From Aliiruegeria sabulilitoris (GTDB lineage Bacteria > Pseudomonadota > Alphaproteobacteria > Rhodobacterales > Rhodobacteraceae): DNA of 64,000 bases. Every line of letters starts with the position of its first letter. Within the stretch, counting starts at the first letter, position 1. The DNA is taken from contig NZ_LOAS01000003.1 of NCBI RefSeq assembly GCF_001558155.1, positions 124,001 through 188,000 of the forward strand. The letters are read 5' to 3'. Position numbers and translations under genes: made by a program. Shown here in pieces: positions 17,958 to 25,762 of the stretch. The notes under the pieces were generated by a model. The model was given only the letters and a program-made list of their open reading frames with translations, was not told the DNA's origin and did not search any database.

Positions 17958-18620
17958 ATGGCTGAACGTCTCGTCAAGATCTATCCGCCGTTCGAACGCT
18001 TCTGGCACTGGGGACAGGTGCTGCTGGTGATCGTGATGACCTTTACCGGCTTCCGTCTCTACGGCATCCACGAGTGGATCCCCTATGACCAGGCGGTTCT
18101 GGTGCACACCTATGCCGCGTTGCTGCTGATGCTGCTCTGGATCTTCGCGATCTTCTGGCACTTCACGACCGGCACGTGGAAACACTATGTGCCCACGTCG
18201 AACGGGTTGTTCCAGGTCATGCGCTTCTACAGCTACGGCATCTTCAAGGGCGAAAAGCACCCCTATCGGAAGGCCTATTGGCGCAAGCACAACCCGCTGC
18301 AGGCGATGGCCTACCTGGCGCTGAAGCTGGCGATCTTCCCGACGATCTGGATCACCGGTATCGCCTATCTGACCTATCGTCTGTGGGAGCCGGCCGCTGG
18401 TTCGGGTTTCTGGATCGAGGTCGTGGGCAACCTGCATGTGCTGGCGGCTTTCGGGATCCTGTCCTTCATCGTCATGCATCTCTACCTGATGACGACCGGG
18501 CACTCGATCTGGAAACATGTCCGGCCGATGTTCACCGGCTATGACGATATCGTCCTGTCGCCGGAGGAAGAGGCCTATCTGGAGGCGGATGAACCGCACC
18601 GGATCAAGCCGGCCGAGTAA
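17958..18620 (+). CDS. Four-helix dihaem cytochrome b (quinol-oxidising partner of the octaheme cytochrome)
   Basis: A 220-residue integral membrane protein of the cytochrome b561/HydC-like superfamily with four main hydrophobic helices (about 18-36, 46-70, 114-140 and 155-180). Candidate haem ligands on the helices are H17 (FWHWG), H50, H68 (IFWHF), H160 (GNLHV) and H174 (VMHLY). It starts one base after the stop of the octaheme cytochrome, so the two are surely co-transcribed. The natural reading is a quinol dehydrogenase module: the b subunit takes electrons from the quinone pool and passes them to the periplasmic octaheme protein. A clear terminator follows. Confidence 0.85.
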   Translation: MAERLVKIYPPFERFWHWGQVLLVIVMTFTGFRLYGIHEWIPYDQAVLVHTYAALLLMLLWIFAIFWHFTTGTWKHYVPTSNGLFQVMRFYSYGIFKGEKHPYRKAYWRKHNPLQAMAYLALKLAIFPTIWITGIAYLTYRLWEPAAGSGFWIEVVGNLHVLAAFGILSFIVMHLYLMTTGHSIWKHVRPMFTGYDDIVLSPEEEAYLEADEPHRIKPAE

Positions 18621-18642
18621 GGCGGATCGGACATTGCGAGGG

Positions 18643-18668
18643 CGCCCCGGGAAACCGGGGCGTTTTCA
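18643..18668 (+). terminator. Terminator of the octaheme cytochrome operon
   Basis: The perfect 8-bp stem CGCCCCGG / CCGGGGCG has a GAAA tetraloop and is followed by TTTTCATTT. It starts 22 bases after the stop codon of the cytochrome b gene. Confidence 0.85.
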
Positions 18669-18700
18669 TTTGGGCCTTGCGAGGTCGGTTGGTGGTGCAT

Positions 18701-18764
18701 GGGGGCGTCGCCCCCCGCGCTCATGCGAGCGCTCCCCCCAGGATATTTGCCGAACAGATGATAG
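18701..18764. repeat. Dispersed double-hairpin intergenic repeat, copy 1
   Basis: A GGGGGC-GTC-GCCCCC hairpin is followed by GCGCTC-ATGC-GAGCGC, then CTCCCCCCAGGATATTT, then GAACAGATGATAG. The same order of elements recurs at 42577-42640. The stems are kept while loops differ, as expected for a REP-like element selected for structure. It lies between two convergent genes. Confidence 0.75.
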
Positions 18765-18771
18765 GGACTGC

Positions 18772-19848
18772 TTAGGGGGCCTTGAAGTGTTTCGACAATT
18801 TTAGGCCCTGGCCCTGGTAGTTCGAGGCGATCCCCTCGCCATAGAGTGCCTCGGGGCGTTCGGCCATGCGTTCATAGACCAGCCGGCCAACCACCTGCCC
18901 GTGTTCCAGCGCGAAGGGGGCTTCGTGGCAGCGGACCTCAAGCACGCCGCGGGCGCCGCTTCCACCGGCCGGGGCGTGGCCGAATCCCGGATCGAAGAAG
19001 CCGGCGTAATGGACGCGGAACTCGCCGACCATGGCGAGGTATGGCGCCATCTCGGCGGCGTAATCGGGCGGGATATGCACGGCCTCGCGGCTAACGAGGA
19101 TGTAGAAGGCGCCGGGATCGAGGATGATGCGGCCATCCTCGGTCTCCACCCGTTCCCAGAAATCGCGCGGCGCGTAATGGCCGATCTTGTCGAGGTCGAT
19201 CACCCCGGCATGGGGCTTGGCGCGCCAGCCGACGAGGGGGCCAGCTTGCGGTTGAAGATCGACTGAGAAGGCGAGCCCCTCGGAGATTGTCGCTTCGCCG
19301 GAGACCAGCCCGACCTTGTCATGCAGAGCGCGTAACGTCGCGTCGTCCAACTCGACCTTGCCTTGCCGGAAACGGACCTGGTTCAGGCGCATGCCCGGAC
19401 GCACCAGCACCGAGAAGGAGCGCGGGCAGATCTCGGCGTAGAGCGGTCCAGTATAGCCGCTGCCGATTCGGTCGAACTCGGTTCCACCATCGGTGATAAC
19501 GCGGGTTAGCAGGTCCAGCCGGCCAGTGGAGGACTTGGCGTTCGCCACGGCGTTGACGCCCGTGGGGAGCGCGAGCCGTTCTTGCAGCGGCACGACATAA
19601 ACGCAGTTCTTTTCCAGCACCGCGCCCTCGGAGAGGTCGATCCGGTGCATCTCGAACTCGCCGAGCTTGTCGCGTACCGACCGGCCGTCTCCGGCAAGGA
19701 AGGACGCGCGCACCCGGTAGGCGGCATTGCCCAGCCGCAGGTCGAGGCTTGCCGGTTGTACCTGCCCCTTGGCGAAGGGTTGATCGGCGGCAATGGTGCC
19801 CTCCCGGATCATCCGCGTGATGGACTGGCTTGGCAGAACGCCGTTCAT
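18772..19848 (-). CDS. dcd: 2'-Deoxycytidine 5'-triphosphate deaminase
   Basis: A 358-residue enzyme that deaminates dCTP to dUTP, feeding thymidylate synthesis. It is the long, duplicated form known in alphaproteobacteria (about twice the ~190 residues of E. coli Dcd): two dUTPase-fold halves, the first with QPASLDLRLGN and NAKSSTGRLDLLTRVITDGG, the second with GFFDPGFG and the terminal YQGQGLKLSKHF. The ATG at 19848 has GGGAGG six bases upstream; nine extra in-frame codons upstream are unlikely to be used. It is a stand-alone gene between a repeat and tRNA-Pro. Confidence 0.93.
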   Translation of the reverse strand: MNGVLPSQSITRMIREGTIAADQPFAKGQVQPASLDLRLGNAAYRVRASFLAGDGRSVRDKLGEFEMHRIDLSEGAVLEKNCVYVVPLQERLALPTGVNAVANAKSSTGRLDLLTRVITDGGTEFDRIGSGYTGPLYAEICPRSFSVLVRPGMRLNQVRFRQGKVELDDATLRALHDKVGLVSGEATISEGLAFSVDLQPQAGPLVGWRAKPHAGVIDLDKIGHYAPRDFWERVETEDGRIILDPGAFYILVSREAVHIPPDYAAEMAPYLAMVGEFRVHYAGFFDPGFGHAPAGGSGARGVLEVRCHEAPFALEHGQVVGRLVYERMAERPEALYGEGIASNYQGQGLKLSKHFKAP

Positions 19849-19927
19849 CTGCACCTCCCTGTGTCCGCATGGCAACCGCTGGACAGCAAAACGCCCGCTC
19901 CCCGAGGGTCGCGGGCGATTTTGTGAA

Positions 19928-20004
19928 TGGTCGGGCTAGCAGGACTCGAACCTGCGACCTTCCGTCCCCCAGACGGACGCGCTACCAGGCTGCGCCATAG
20001 CCCG
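19928..20004 (-). tRNA. tRNA-Pro (anticodon GGG)
   Basis: A 77-base cloverleaf on the minus strand. The acceptor stem CGGGCTA pairs with TAGCCCG, with discriminator A and an encoded CCA end (plus-strand TGG at 19928-19930). The anticodon arm TCCGT-CTGGGGG-ACGGA gives anticodon GGG, reading CCC/CCU. The T arm contains GGTTCGAGTCC. C1-G72 is the usual proline identity pair. Confidence 0.96.
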
Positions 20005-20068
20005 ACGTTCGGGCTTGATACCGTATTCTGCGGTGAGGGCAAGAGGCAATTGGCCACGAAATACCCGC

Positions 20069-20872
20069 TCACCCGGCGCTTTCCATCCGTTCCCGTAGCG
20101 CGACCATGCCTGCGTGAATCGGGACCAGTTTTTCCGCCGCGATCTGGCGCGGGCGGAGCAGGGCGAGGGCCTGTGCAAGGGGAATGTCGCGGGTAGGTAG
20201 CGGGGCAATGACCGGGGCTGCCGGTGCCGGGCGCTCGGGGACGGTCTCCGCCTCCGAAGGTGTGGTTGCGGCCGGTTCCGGCGGTTCGGCTGGCTCCGGC
20301 GTCGGAGCACTCTTTATGGAAGTTTCTGGGCGTGTGGAGAGGGCCTCGGGTGCAGGCGGCGGCGTGCGATGCGAGAAGAGCGGCATTGCCGGTTCCTTTG
20401 CCCGGGGCGGTTCCGGCTCGGGCACTGGTTCGGACCCGGATTCGGGTTCCAACGGCGCCGCGTCGGCGGCCGCCACAACCTCCGGCGCGGGCGGTTCCTC
20501 GGCCGTTGCGGGCGGCTCCATCTCCGGGTGGGGTTCCTGTTGCGGCGCAGTGGTCGCAAGAGCGGAAATGGCGGGGGCGTCCTCGTCCTCCGCATCGACC
20601 GGTTTCGACATCGCGCAGACCGCCTTGACGCCCTGGTCGCGCAACACTTTCTGCACGCCCTTTATCGTCATTCCGTCCTCGTGCAGCAGCTTCTGGATGC
20701 CGCCCAGAAGCTCCATGTCGGCGGGGCGGTAATAGCGGCGCCCGCCGGCGCGTTTTACTGGTTTTACCTGGGAAAACTTGCTCTCCCAGAAGCGCAGCAC
20801 GTGGGTGTTCACACCGAGCCAGTCCGCGACCTCGCTGATGGTGCGGAATGCGTCTGGGGATTTTCCGTTCAT
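20069..20872 (-). CDS. MerR-family transcriptional regulator with long disordered tail
   Basis: A 267-residue protein. Residues ~8-80 form a MerR winged helix ([22 protein letters not shown], then [21 protein letters not shown]). Unusually, the rest is a Pro/Glu/Ala-rich, probably disordered region (about 95-225), ending in a short conserved-looking segment ([34 protein letters not shown], shortened: [17 protein letters not shown]). It has no metal-binding cysteine pattern of classic MerR sensors. The gene sits directly downstream of ihfA (10 bases), an order conserved in Rhodobacterales. The ligand and targets are unknown. Confidence 0.85.
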   Translation of the reverse strand: MNGKSPDAFRTISEVADWLGVNTHVLRFWESKFSQVKPVKRAGGRRYYRPADMELLGGIQKLLHEDGMTIKGVQKVLRDQGVKAVCAMSKPVDAEDEDAPAISALATTAPQQEPHPEMEPPATAEEPPAPEVVAAADAAPLEPESGSEPVPEPEPPRAKEPAMPLFSHRTPPPAPEALSTRPETSIKSAPTPEPAEPPEPAATTPSEAETVPERPAPAAPVIAPLPTRDIPLAQALALLRPRQIAAEKLVPIHAGMVALRERMESAG

Positions 20873-20882
20873 GAAAGGGGCC

Positions 20883-21185
20883 TTACTTGCGGTTGCCTGC
20901 GGCGACCCGCTCCTTCATCAGATGCGAGGGGCGGAAGGTCAGCACACGGCGCGGCGAAATCGGAACCTCTTCGCCGGTCTTGGGATTGCGGCCGACACGC
21001 GCGGCCTTGTCGCGCACCGAGAAGGTGCCGAAGGACGAGATTTTTACCTGCTCTCCCTTCACCAGGGCGTCGGAGACATGCTGGAGCACACTTTCCACGA
21101 GCTGTGCCGATTCATTGCGGGACAAGCCCACTTCGCGGAACACGGACTCGCTGAGATCCATACGGGTCAAGGTCTTTTCGCTCAT
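20883..21185 (-). CDS. ihfA: Integration host factor alpha subunit
   Basis: A 100-residue HU/IHF-family DNA-bending protein. The beta-arm region [19 protein letters not shown] carries the conserved Arg-Asn-Pro that intercalates into DNA, and the N-terminal [18 protein letters not shown] is typical of IhfA. The 100-residue length is standard. The ATG (MSEKTLTR) was chosen over an upstream frame extension that overlaps the promoter. It lies 10 bases before merR. A consensus IHF-binding site adjoins its putative promoter, suggesting autoregulation. Confidence 0.95.
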   Translation of the reverse strand: MSEKTLTRMDLSESVFREVGLSRNESAQLVESVLQHVSDALVKGEQVKISSFGTFSVRDKAARVGRNPKTGEEVPISPRRVLTFRPSHLMKERVAAGNRK

Positions 21186-21213
21186 TACTTGTCCATCCCT
21201 GTTTTGAGGCAAG

Positions 21214-21255
21214 AGCGTAGGGGAGCTATGTATTTCAGTCAATATCAACGACTTG
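21214..21255 (-). promoter_or_regulatory. Putative ihfA promoter with adjoining IHF-binding site
   Basis: On the minus strand TTGACT (plus 21237-21242) and TACGCT (plus 21214-21219) are 17 bases apart. Immediately upstream, the plus strand reads TATCAA-CGAC-TTG (21243-21255), a full match to the E. coli IHF consensus WATCAA-N4-TTR. The site ends 70 bases from the ihfA ATG. The -10 match is weak; the IHF match is exact. Confidence 0.55.
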
Positions 21256-21338
21256 TGTGACAGAATGAATCTTCGGCCGCAATAGGCGGCTCATCGCCGA
21301 GACGCGGCGCCGGCTGAAGCGTCAAGCGGAGGAAAACC

Positions 21339-21352
21339 TTCAACATGTTGAA
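21339..21352. promoter_or_regulatory. 14-bp perfect palindrome between ihfA and fabH
   Basis: TTCAACATGTTGAA is a perfect palindrome in the 180-base spacer between the fabH stop and the ihfA promoter. It is compatible with a dimeric repressor site, but no known consensus was recognised. Confidence 0.35.
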
Positions 21353-21439
21353 AAACATGGGAAAAAAGAGTGGGTTCGAGGCTCGCTCCGTCGTCCGCAG
21401 GGCGTTTGGGGTGCCGAAGATTTCAGCAGCAACCGCGTT

Positions 21440-22411
21440 TTACCAGCGCAACACGACCGCGCCCCAGGCAAGACCACCGCCGATGGCCTCGGTCACGACC
21501 AGTTGGCCGGGTTTGATGCGTCCTTCGGCCTTGCCCACCGAGAGGGCGAGGGGAATCGATGCGGCAGAGGTGTTGCCATGATCCTGCACGGTCACGATCA
21601 CGCGCTCCATCGGCACTTTCATCCGGTTCGCGGTGCCCTTGATGATGCGGATATTCGCCTGATGCGGCACGATCCAGTCGACATCGGCGCCGGTCATGCC
21701 GACCTTTTCCAGCGCGGTATGGGCGGTGGTGGCCAGCTTCTCGACAGCGTGGCGGAACACTTCCTTGCCCTGCATCTTCAGCACGCCGGTCGTGTTGGTC
21801 GAGACGCCGCCATCGACATAGAGGATGTCCTTATACCGGCCGTCGGAATTGAGATCCGTGGACAGGATCCCGCGATCATCGTTGCTGCCGGTCCCTTCCT
21901 GCGCTTCCAGCAGCAGCGCGCCCGCGCCATCGCCAAACAGGACGCAGGTGCCACGATCCTTCATGTCCAGGATGCGGCTGAAGGTTTCGGCGCCGATCAC
22001 CAGTACCCGTTTCGCCTGTCCCGACAGGATCAGCGCATTGGCATTGCTGAGCGCGAAAACGAACCCCGCGCAAACGGCCTGCACGTCAAAGGCGAAGCCG
22101 CGGGTCATGCCCAGCTTGTTCTGAACCATAGTGGCGGCGGAGGGAAAGGTAAGGTCGGCGGTCGACGTGGCCAGCACGATCGCGTCGATATCATTCGGCT
22201 CCAGCCCGGCATCCGCGAGCGCATTGCGGGCCGCATGTGTCGCCAGGTCAGAGGTGGTTTCATCGGAGGCTGCGAAATGCCGACGTTCGATACCGGAGCG
22301 GGAACGGATCCAATCGTCCGAGGTGTCGATGCTCTCTTCGAATTCGCTGTTCTCGACGATTCGCTGGGGAAGGTAGTGGCCGACGCCACGCACGACAGCT
22401 CTGAGATGCAT
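21440..22411 (-). CDS. fabH: 3-Oxoacyl-ACP synthase III (beta-ketoacyl-ACP synthase III)
   Basis: A 323-residue condensing enzyme that starts fatty-acid chains by joining acetyl-CoA to malonyl-ACP. The catalytic triad is complete: C114 (VQAVCAGF), H250 (WIVPHQAN) and N280 (DHGNTSAAS). TSDDWIRSRSGIERRHF near residue 30 is the family N-terminal signature. It follows plsX by 57 bases on the same strand, the usual plsX-fabH pairing that couples acyl-ACP supply to phospholipid synthesis. Confidence 0.96.
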   Translation of the reverse strand: MHLRAVVRGVGHYLPQRIVENSEFEESIDTSDDWIRSRSGIERRHFAASDETTSDLATHAARNALADAGLEPNDIDAIVLATSTADLTFPSAATMVQNKLGMTRGFAFDVQAVCAGFVFALSNANALILSGQAKRVLVIGAETFSRILDMKDRGTCVLFGDGAGALLLEAQEGTGSNDDRGILSTDLNSDGRYKDILYVDGGVSTNTTGVLKMQGKEVFRHAVEKLATTAHTALEKVGMTGADVDWIVPHQANIRIIKGTANRMKVPMERVIVTVQDHGNTSAASIPLALSVGKAEGRIKPGQLVVTEAIGGGLAWGAVVLRW

Positions 22412-22440
22412 TCCTGCCTGCCTAGGTTGATTTTTCTTGA

Positions 22441-22460
22441 TTCTGTTAACGTCAACAGAA
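22441..22460 (-). promoter_or_regulatory. Inverted repeat between plsX and fabH
   Basis: The perfect 7-bp arms TTCTGTT and AACAGAA are separated by AACGTC, 9 bases after the plsX stop and 30 bases before the fabH start. There is no T run on the fabH-sense strand, so an operator or mRNA-processing hairpin is more likely than a terminator. Confidence 0.45.
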
Positions 22461-22468
22461 ACGCTGCG

Positions 22469-23566
22469 TCACGACATATCCTGTCGTGGCGCCGAGGTCG
22501 AGGCCACCCGCGCCGCAAGACGGTCAGAAAAGCCGGCTTGCGCCAGTTGAAAGGCGAGTTTGATTGCCGCAGACACGCCGGTTGCGTCCGCCGAGCCGTG
22601 CGATTTGACCACAGTTCCGTTCAGACCGAGGAAAACACCGCCATTCACGCGCCGTGGATCGGTTCGCTTGGCGAGGCGGCGAAGCGAGGTCAGGGCCAGA
22701 AGCGCGGCGATTCGGCTCAGGATCGTGTGTCGGAATGCCTCGCCGAGGAACTCGCGGATCAGCGACGCCGTGCCCTCGGCCGTCTTGAGCGCGACATTGC
22801 CGGTGAAGCCGTCGGTCACGATCACGTCGGCTTGCCCGCGCGGAATGTCGCCGCCCTCTACGAATCCGATGAACTCGAATTTGGAGTCAGGCGCGGCATT
22901 GGCGATCAGGCTATGGGCAGCTTTCAGTTCCGGGCGCCCCTTGTGCTCCTCGGTGCCGACATTGAGCAGGCCGACACGCGGGCGCGCGATCTTGAGCCCG
23001 TTGCGGGCATAGGATGACCCCATCAACGCATATTGCAGCAGGTCGCTTTCATCGGCGCGGATATCGGCGCCGACATCGAGCATCACCGCATATCCGGAGT
23101 CGCTTCGCGACGGCCACAGACAGGCAATCGCGGGACGGTTCACGCCGGGCAACTTGCGCAGGCGCACCATGGAGAGCGCCATCAACGCGCCGGTATTGCC
23201 ACAGGACACCGCAACGGTCGCCTCGTGATGACGCACCGAATCGATGGCCGACCACATGGACGTCCCCTGGCCTCGACGCATCACGACCGATGGTTTTGTC
23301 TCCATCGTGACCACATCGGGCGCGTCCCGGATCACGCAGCAATTCTTCAGATGCCGTTTCGTGACCAGCGGTTCGAGGATCTCGCGATTGCCATGCAGGA
23401 TGAAGCCGATCTCCGGGTTCTTCTTTGCAGACATGGCACAGCCGGCTACCACGGCAGCCGGCCCATGGTCGCCGCCCATGGCGTCGACCGAAATCACGAT
23501 TTTTCCCACGAGCTCCGGGGGAGTCGCTTCCGGCAGTTCATCCTGCGCGTCTGTTCTCATGATCAA
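22469..23566 (-). CDS. plsX: Phosphate acyltransferase PlsX
   Basis: A 365-residue enzyme that converts acyl-ACP to acyl-phosphate, the first step of the PlsX/PlsY route to phosphatidic acid. The N-terminal segment VISVDAMGGDHGP (residues ~24-36) is diagnostic. GHPTVTDGFTGN-type residues appear as VIVTDGFTGNVALKTAEG near residue 240. M3 is an alternative start two codons in. It lies in the conserved yceD-rpmF-plsX-fabH-ihfA series. Confidence 0.95.
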   Translation of the reverse strand: MIMRTDAQDELPEATPPELVGKIVISVDAMGGDHGPAAVVAGCAMSAKKNPEIGFILHGNREILEPLVTKRHLKNCCVIRDAPDVVTMETKPSVVMRRGQGTSMWSAIDSVRHHEATVAVSCGNTGALMALSMVRLRKLPGVNRPAIACLWPSRSDSGYAVMLDVGADIRADESDLLQYALMGSSYARNGLKIARPRVGLLNVGTEEHKGRPELKAAHSLIANAAPDSKFEFIGFVEGGDIPRGQADVIVTDGFTGNVALKTAEGTASLIREFLGEAFRHTILSRIAALLALTSLRRLAKRTDPRRVNGGVFLGLNGTVVKSHGSADATGVSAAIKLAFQLAQAGFSDRLAARVASTSAPRQDMS

Positions 23567-23595
23567 AGCGCCTGTGACTGCCGGTAGGGAGTGGT

Positions 23596-23802
23596 TCAGG
23601 CCGCGTCTTCGTCGAGATCGACGTCCTCGACCAGCGCGACGACTTCACGGTCATCGTAATGGCCGCAGGCGCCACAGACGTGATGCGGACGCTTCAGCTC
23701 GCCACAGTTGGGGCATTCATTGGGGTTGGCGCCGGAAAGCGAATCGTGGGAACGACGCTGACCGCGGCGCGAGCGGGTGATCTTGTTCTGAGGGACAGCC
23801 AT
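23596..23802 (-). CDS. rpmF: 50S ribosomal protein L32
   Basis: A 68-residue small basic ribosomal protein. It starts [20 protein letters not shown], the usual L32 N-terminus. [20 protein letters not shown] is a zinc-ribbon with four cysteines retained (C+ form). The acidic end [14 protein letters not shown] is typical of alphaproteobacteria. It precedes plsX by 29 bases. Confidence 0.97.
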   Translation of the reverse strand: MAVPQNKITRSRRGQRRSHDSLSGANPNECPNCGELKRPHHVCGACGHYDDREVVALVEDVDLDEDAA

Positions 23803-24001
23803 GTCTCAACCTCGGTTTTGGCCGGATAGGCATCCCAAAGGAGAGCCCGACGGCAAGTGTTTCATTCGTCGGCGCCTAATACGCCGGCTTCGCATCCCGT
23901 GCAAGGGTGTGTGGAAGATGCGAGAACATACGCAATTCGGAGCCGATTGCAAGTCTGCATGCGGCAGAATGGCCCGGCTCGCGCGATGGCTTCCTTGGAT
24001 G

Positions 24002-24541
24002 TCACTCTTCGAGCGTTTTTTTCAACGCGGCAAGGCCGGCAAAGGGTTTTGCGGCTTCTTCCGTGAGCGGCTCCGCGCCGGGTTCGGTAAAGACCGACTC
24101 TTCCAGTTCGACCCCTTCGGCACGCGGGAAATCGGGCAGGGCGATGGCCAGCGCTTCGCTCAGCACATCCCACAGATCGACCGACTCGGGCAGGGGCTCG
24201 ATACTGTCATCCTCCGGCATTTCCACTTCGGAATCGGTCGGATTGGAGAATTCGGCCATGTAATGGCGTAAAACGGGCGTGTCGATCCGCGTGGTCACCG
24301 GCGCAAGCGTCACTGAACAGGGCTGTACCGCCGTCGCGCCAAGCATCGCGTCGAGCCGCCAGTCGCGTCCGCCAACAGGCACGAGGCGCCCCTCCAGGCG
24401 CACCTTGCGCAGGCTCAGCAGGTCCAGATCCTGCTTCAGCCGATCAAGTCCGGCCGCGTCGGGGACCAGCTTGAAGGGCGTCGGCTCGCCCGTCTGTAGT
24501 CGCGCCAGCACGAAACGGGTCGGATTATCGGTCGCATTCAT
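24002..24541 (-). CDS. yceD: DUF177 protein YceD
   Basis: A 179-residue protein of the YceD/DUF177 family, which is genetically linked to rpmF and in E. coli and plants is implicated in 23S rRNA accumulation. The segment RLDAMLGATAVQPCSVTLAPVTTRI (shortened: GATAVQPCSVTLAPV, near residue 70) contains the family's single conserved cysteine. Acidic stretches (SEVEMPEDDSIEPLPE) follow. A 199-base spacer separates it from rpmF. It is divergent from bamE with a shared 83-base promoter region. Confidence 0.88.
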   Translation of the reverse strand: MNATDNPTRFVLARLQTGEPTPFKLVPDAAGLDRLKQDLDLLSLRKVRLEGRLVPVGGRDWRLDAMLGATAVQPCSVTLAPVTTRIDTPVLRHYMAEFSNPTDSEVEMPEDDSIEPLPESVDLWDVLSEALAIALPDFPRAEGVELEESVFTEPGAEPLTEEAAKPFAGLAALKKTLEE

Positions 24542-24556
24542 TCAACTCTTCCTTTC

Positions 24557-24584
24557 TTGAAGAAAAGGATGCCCTTGTTATAAG
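24557..24584 (+). promoter_or_regulatory. Putative bamE promoter
   Basis: TTGAAG (24557-24562) and TATAAG (24579-24584) are separated by 16 bases, about 40 bases before the bamE start. The TTATAA core is palindromic, so it could also supply the -10 of divergent yceD. Confidence 0.5.
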
Positions 24585-24624
24585 CCGGAAAGCAGTTCGA
24601 CGAGCAAGAGGCGTGAGGGCAGTC

Positions 24625-25092
24625 ATGGGCAGGCAAGGCCAAGGAAATTTCGGACGCTTGACGCGTGCCCTGTGCATGGGGATCGGATTGTTGGCGATCT
24701 CGGCTTGCGAGCCGATCTACGACTATCACGGCTACGCGCCTTCGGATGACCAGCTCGCCGAGATTATCGTGGGCAAGGATACCCGTGAAACCGTGACCCA
24801 GCTGATCGGTTCGCCATCGTCCACCGGCGTGCTCAAGGACTCGGGCTTCTATTACATGTCGATGCGCAAGAAGTCCTATCTCTACCAGGCGCCCGAAGTG
24901 ATCGAGCGCGAGGTCGTGGCGATCAGCTTCAATGACAAGGGCGTGGTCACCAATGTCGAGCGCTTCGGCTTGCAGGATGGCAATGTCGTCGCGCTCTCGC
25001 GTCGCGTGACCGCCAGCAACATCGAGGGCCTGACCTTCCTGCAGCAGCTCTTCGGCAATATCGGCAGCCTCGATATCGGCAGCGACATCTAG
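24625..25092 (+). CDS. bamE: Outer-membrane protein assembly factor BamE (SmpA/OmlA lipoprotein)
   Basis: A 155-residue lipoprotein of the BAM complex that assists beta-barrel insertion. The signal peptide ends in LAIS-AC, with lipidated C28. The SmpA/OmlA domain follows: IIVGKDTRETVTQLIGSPSSTG and FYYMSMRKKSYLYQAPEVIEREVVAISF (shortened: FYYMSMRKKSYLYQAPEV). The ATG at 24625 has GAGGG upstream; an in-frame GTG four codons earlier is less likely. Confidence 0.9.
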   Translation: MGRQGQGNFGRLTRALCMGIGLLAISACEPIYDYHGYAPSDDQLAEIIVGKDTRETVTQLIGSPSSTGVLKDSGFYYMSMRKKSYLYQAPEVIEREVVAISFNDKGVVTNVERFGLQDGNVVALSRRVTASNIEGLTFLQQLFGNIGSLDIGSDI

Positions 25093-25117
25093 AGGGGGAC
25101 GAGGCGCGCGGAGCGCT

Positions 25118-25516
25118 TCAGCCCTCTTCCGGCTCGAAGCGCAGCGCGACCCCGTTGATGCAGTAGCGCAGGCCCGTCGGTGCGGGCCCATCGGGAAAAA
25201 CGTGCCCCAGATGGCCATTGCAGCGGTTGCAATGGACCTCGGTGCGCACCATTCCATGGCGGCTGTCGCGGCTTTCTCCAATGGTCTCGTCTGCCAGCGG
25301 CCTGGTGAAGCTCGGCCAGCCGCAGCCGGCGTCGAACTTGTCCTCCTGCACGAAAAGCGGCTCGCCACAGCCCGCGCAGCGAAAGGTTCCCGCGCTCTGC
25401 GGAAAGTCGTCATGGCTGAAGGGGCGTTCGGTGCCATGATTGCGCATGACCTCGAATCCCAGTGGGCCGAGTTCCGCGCGCCACTCTTCTTCTGTCTTGG
25501 TAATCTTGTCGGGCAT
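25118..25516 (-). CDS. msrB: Peptide-methionine (R)-S-oxide reductase
   Basis: A 132-residue MsrB that repairs the R form of methionine sulfoxide. Zinc is held by two CxxC pairs, C47/C50 and C96/C99. The catalytic cysteine is C119 in RYCINGVALRF, and GCGWPSF and HLGHVFPDGP are further family marks. There is no signal peptide, so it acts in the cytoplasm. The stop lies 25 bases from the convergent bamE stop. Confidence 0.96.
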   Translation of the reverse strand: MPDKITKTEEEWRAELGPLGFEVMRNHGTERPFSHDDFPQSAGTFRCAGCGEPLFVQEDKFDAGCGWPSFTRPLADETIGESRDSRHGMVRTEVHCNRCNGHLGHVFPDGPAPTGLRYCINGVALRFEPEEG

Positions 25517-25762
25517 GGGCGCGTCCTCCTGCGGTGATGTTTCCCAAAGCTAAAGCGCTTTTCGCGCCAGGGAAGCCTGTGACGGATCACATTTTCAACA
25601 GTTTCGACAAAGCCATGCGTGCGGATCGGCCACGTTCGTGCGGGGCTATGCGCGCGCGGGCAGACATGTCAGATTTCCGCGACGCCTCGCATGGTCGCCG
25701 GCCGGGACAAAGATTCGCTCCGGGAGCCGCTCGAACCCGCAGGCCGAGGCAAGGAGCCGATC

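Noticed and set aside
19928-20004. tRNA-Pro gene as an integration (att) site
   Set aside because: There is no integrase, no duplicated tRNA 3' end and no composition change next to it.
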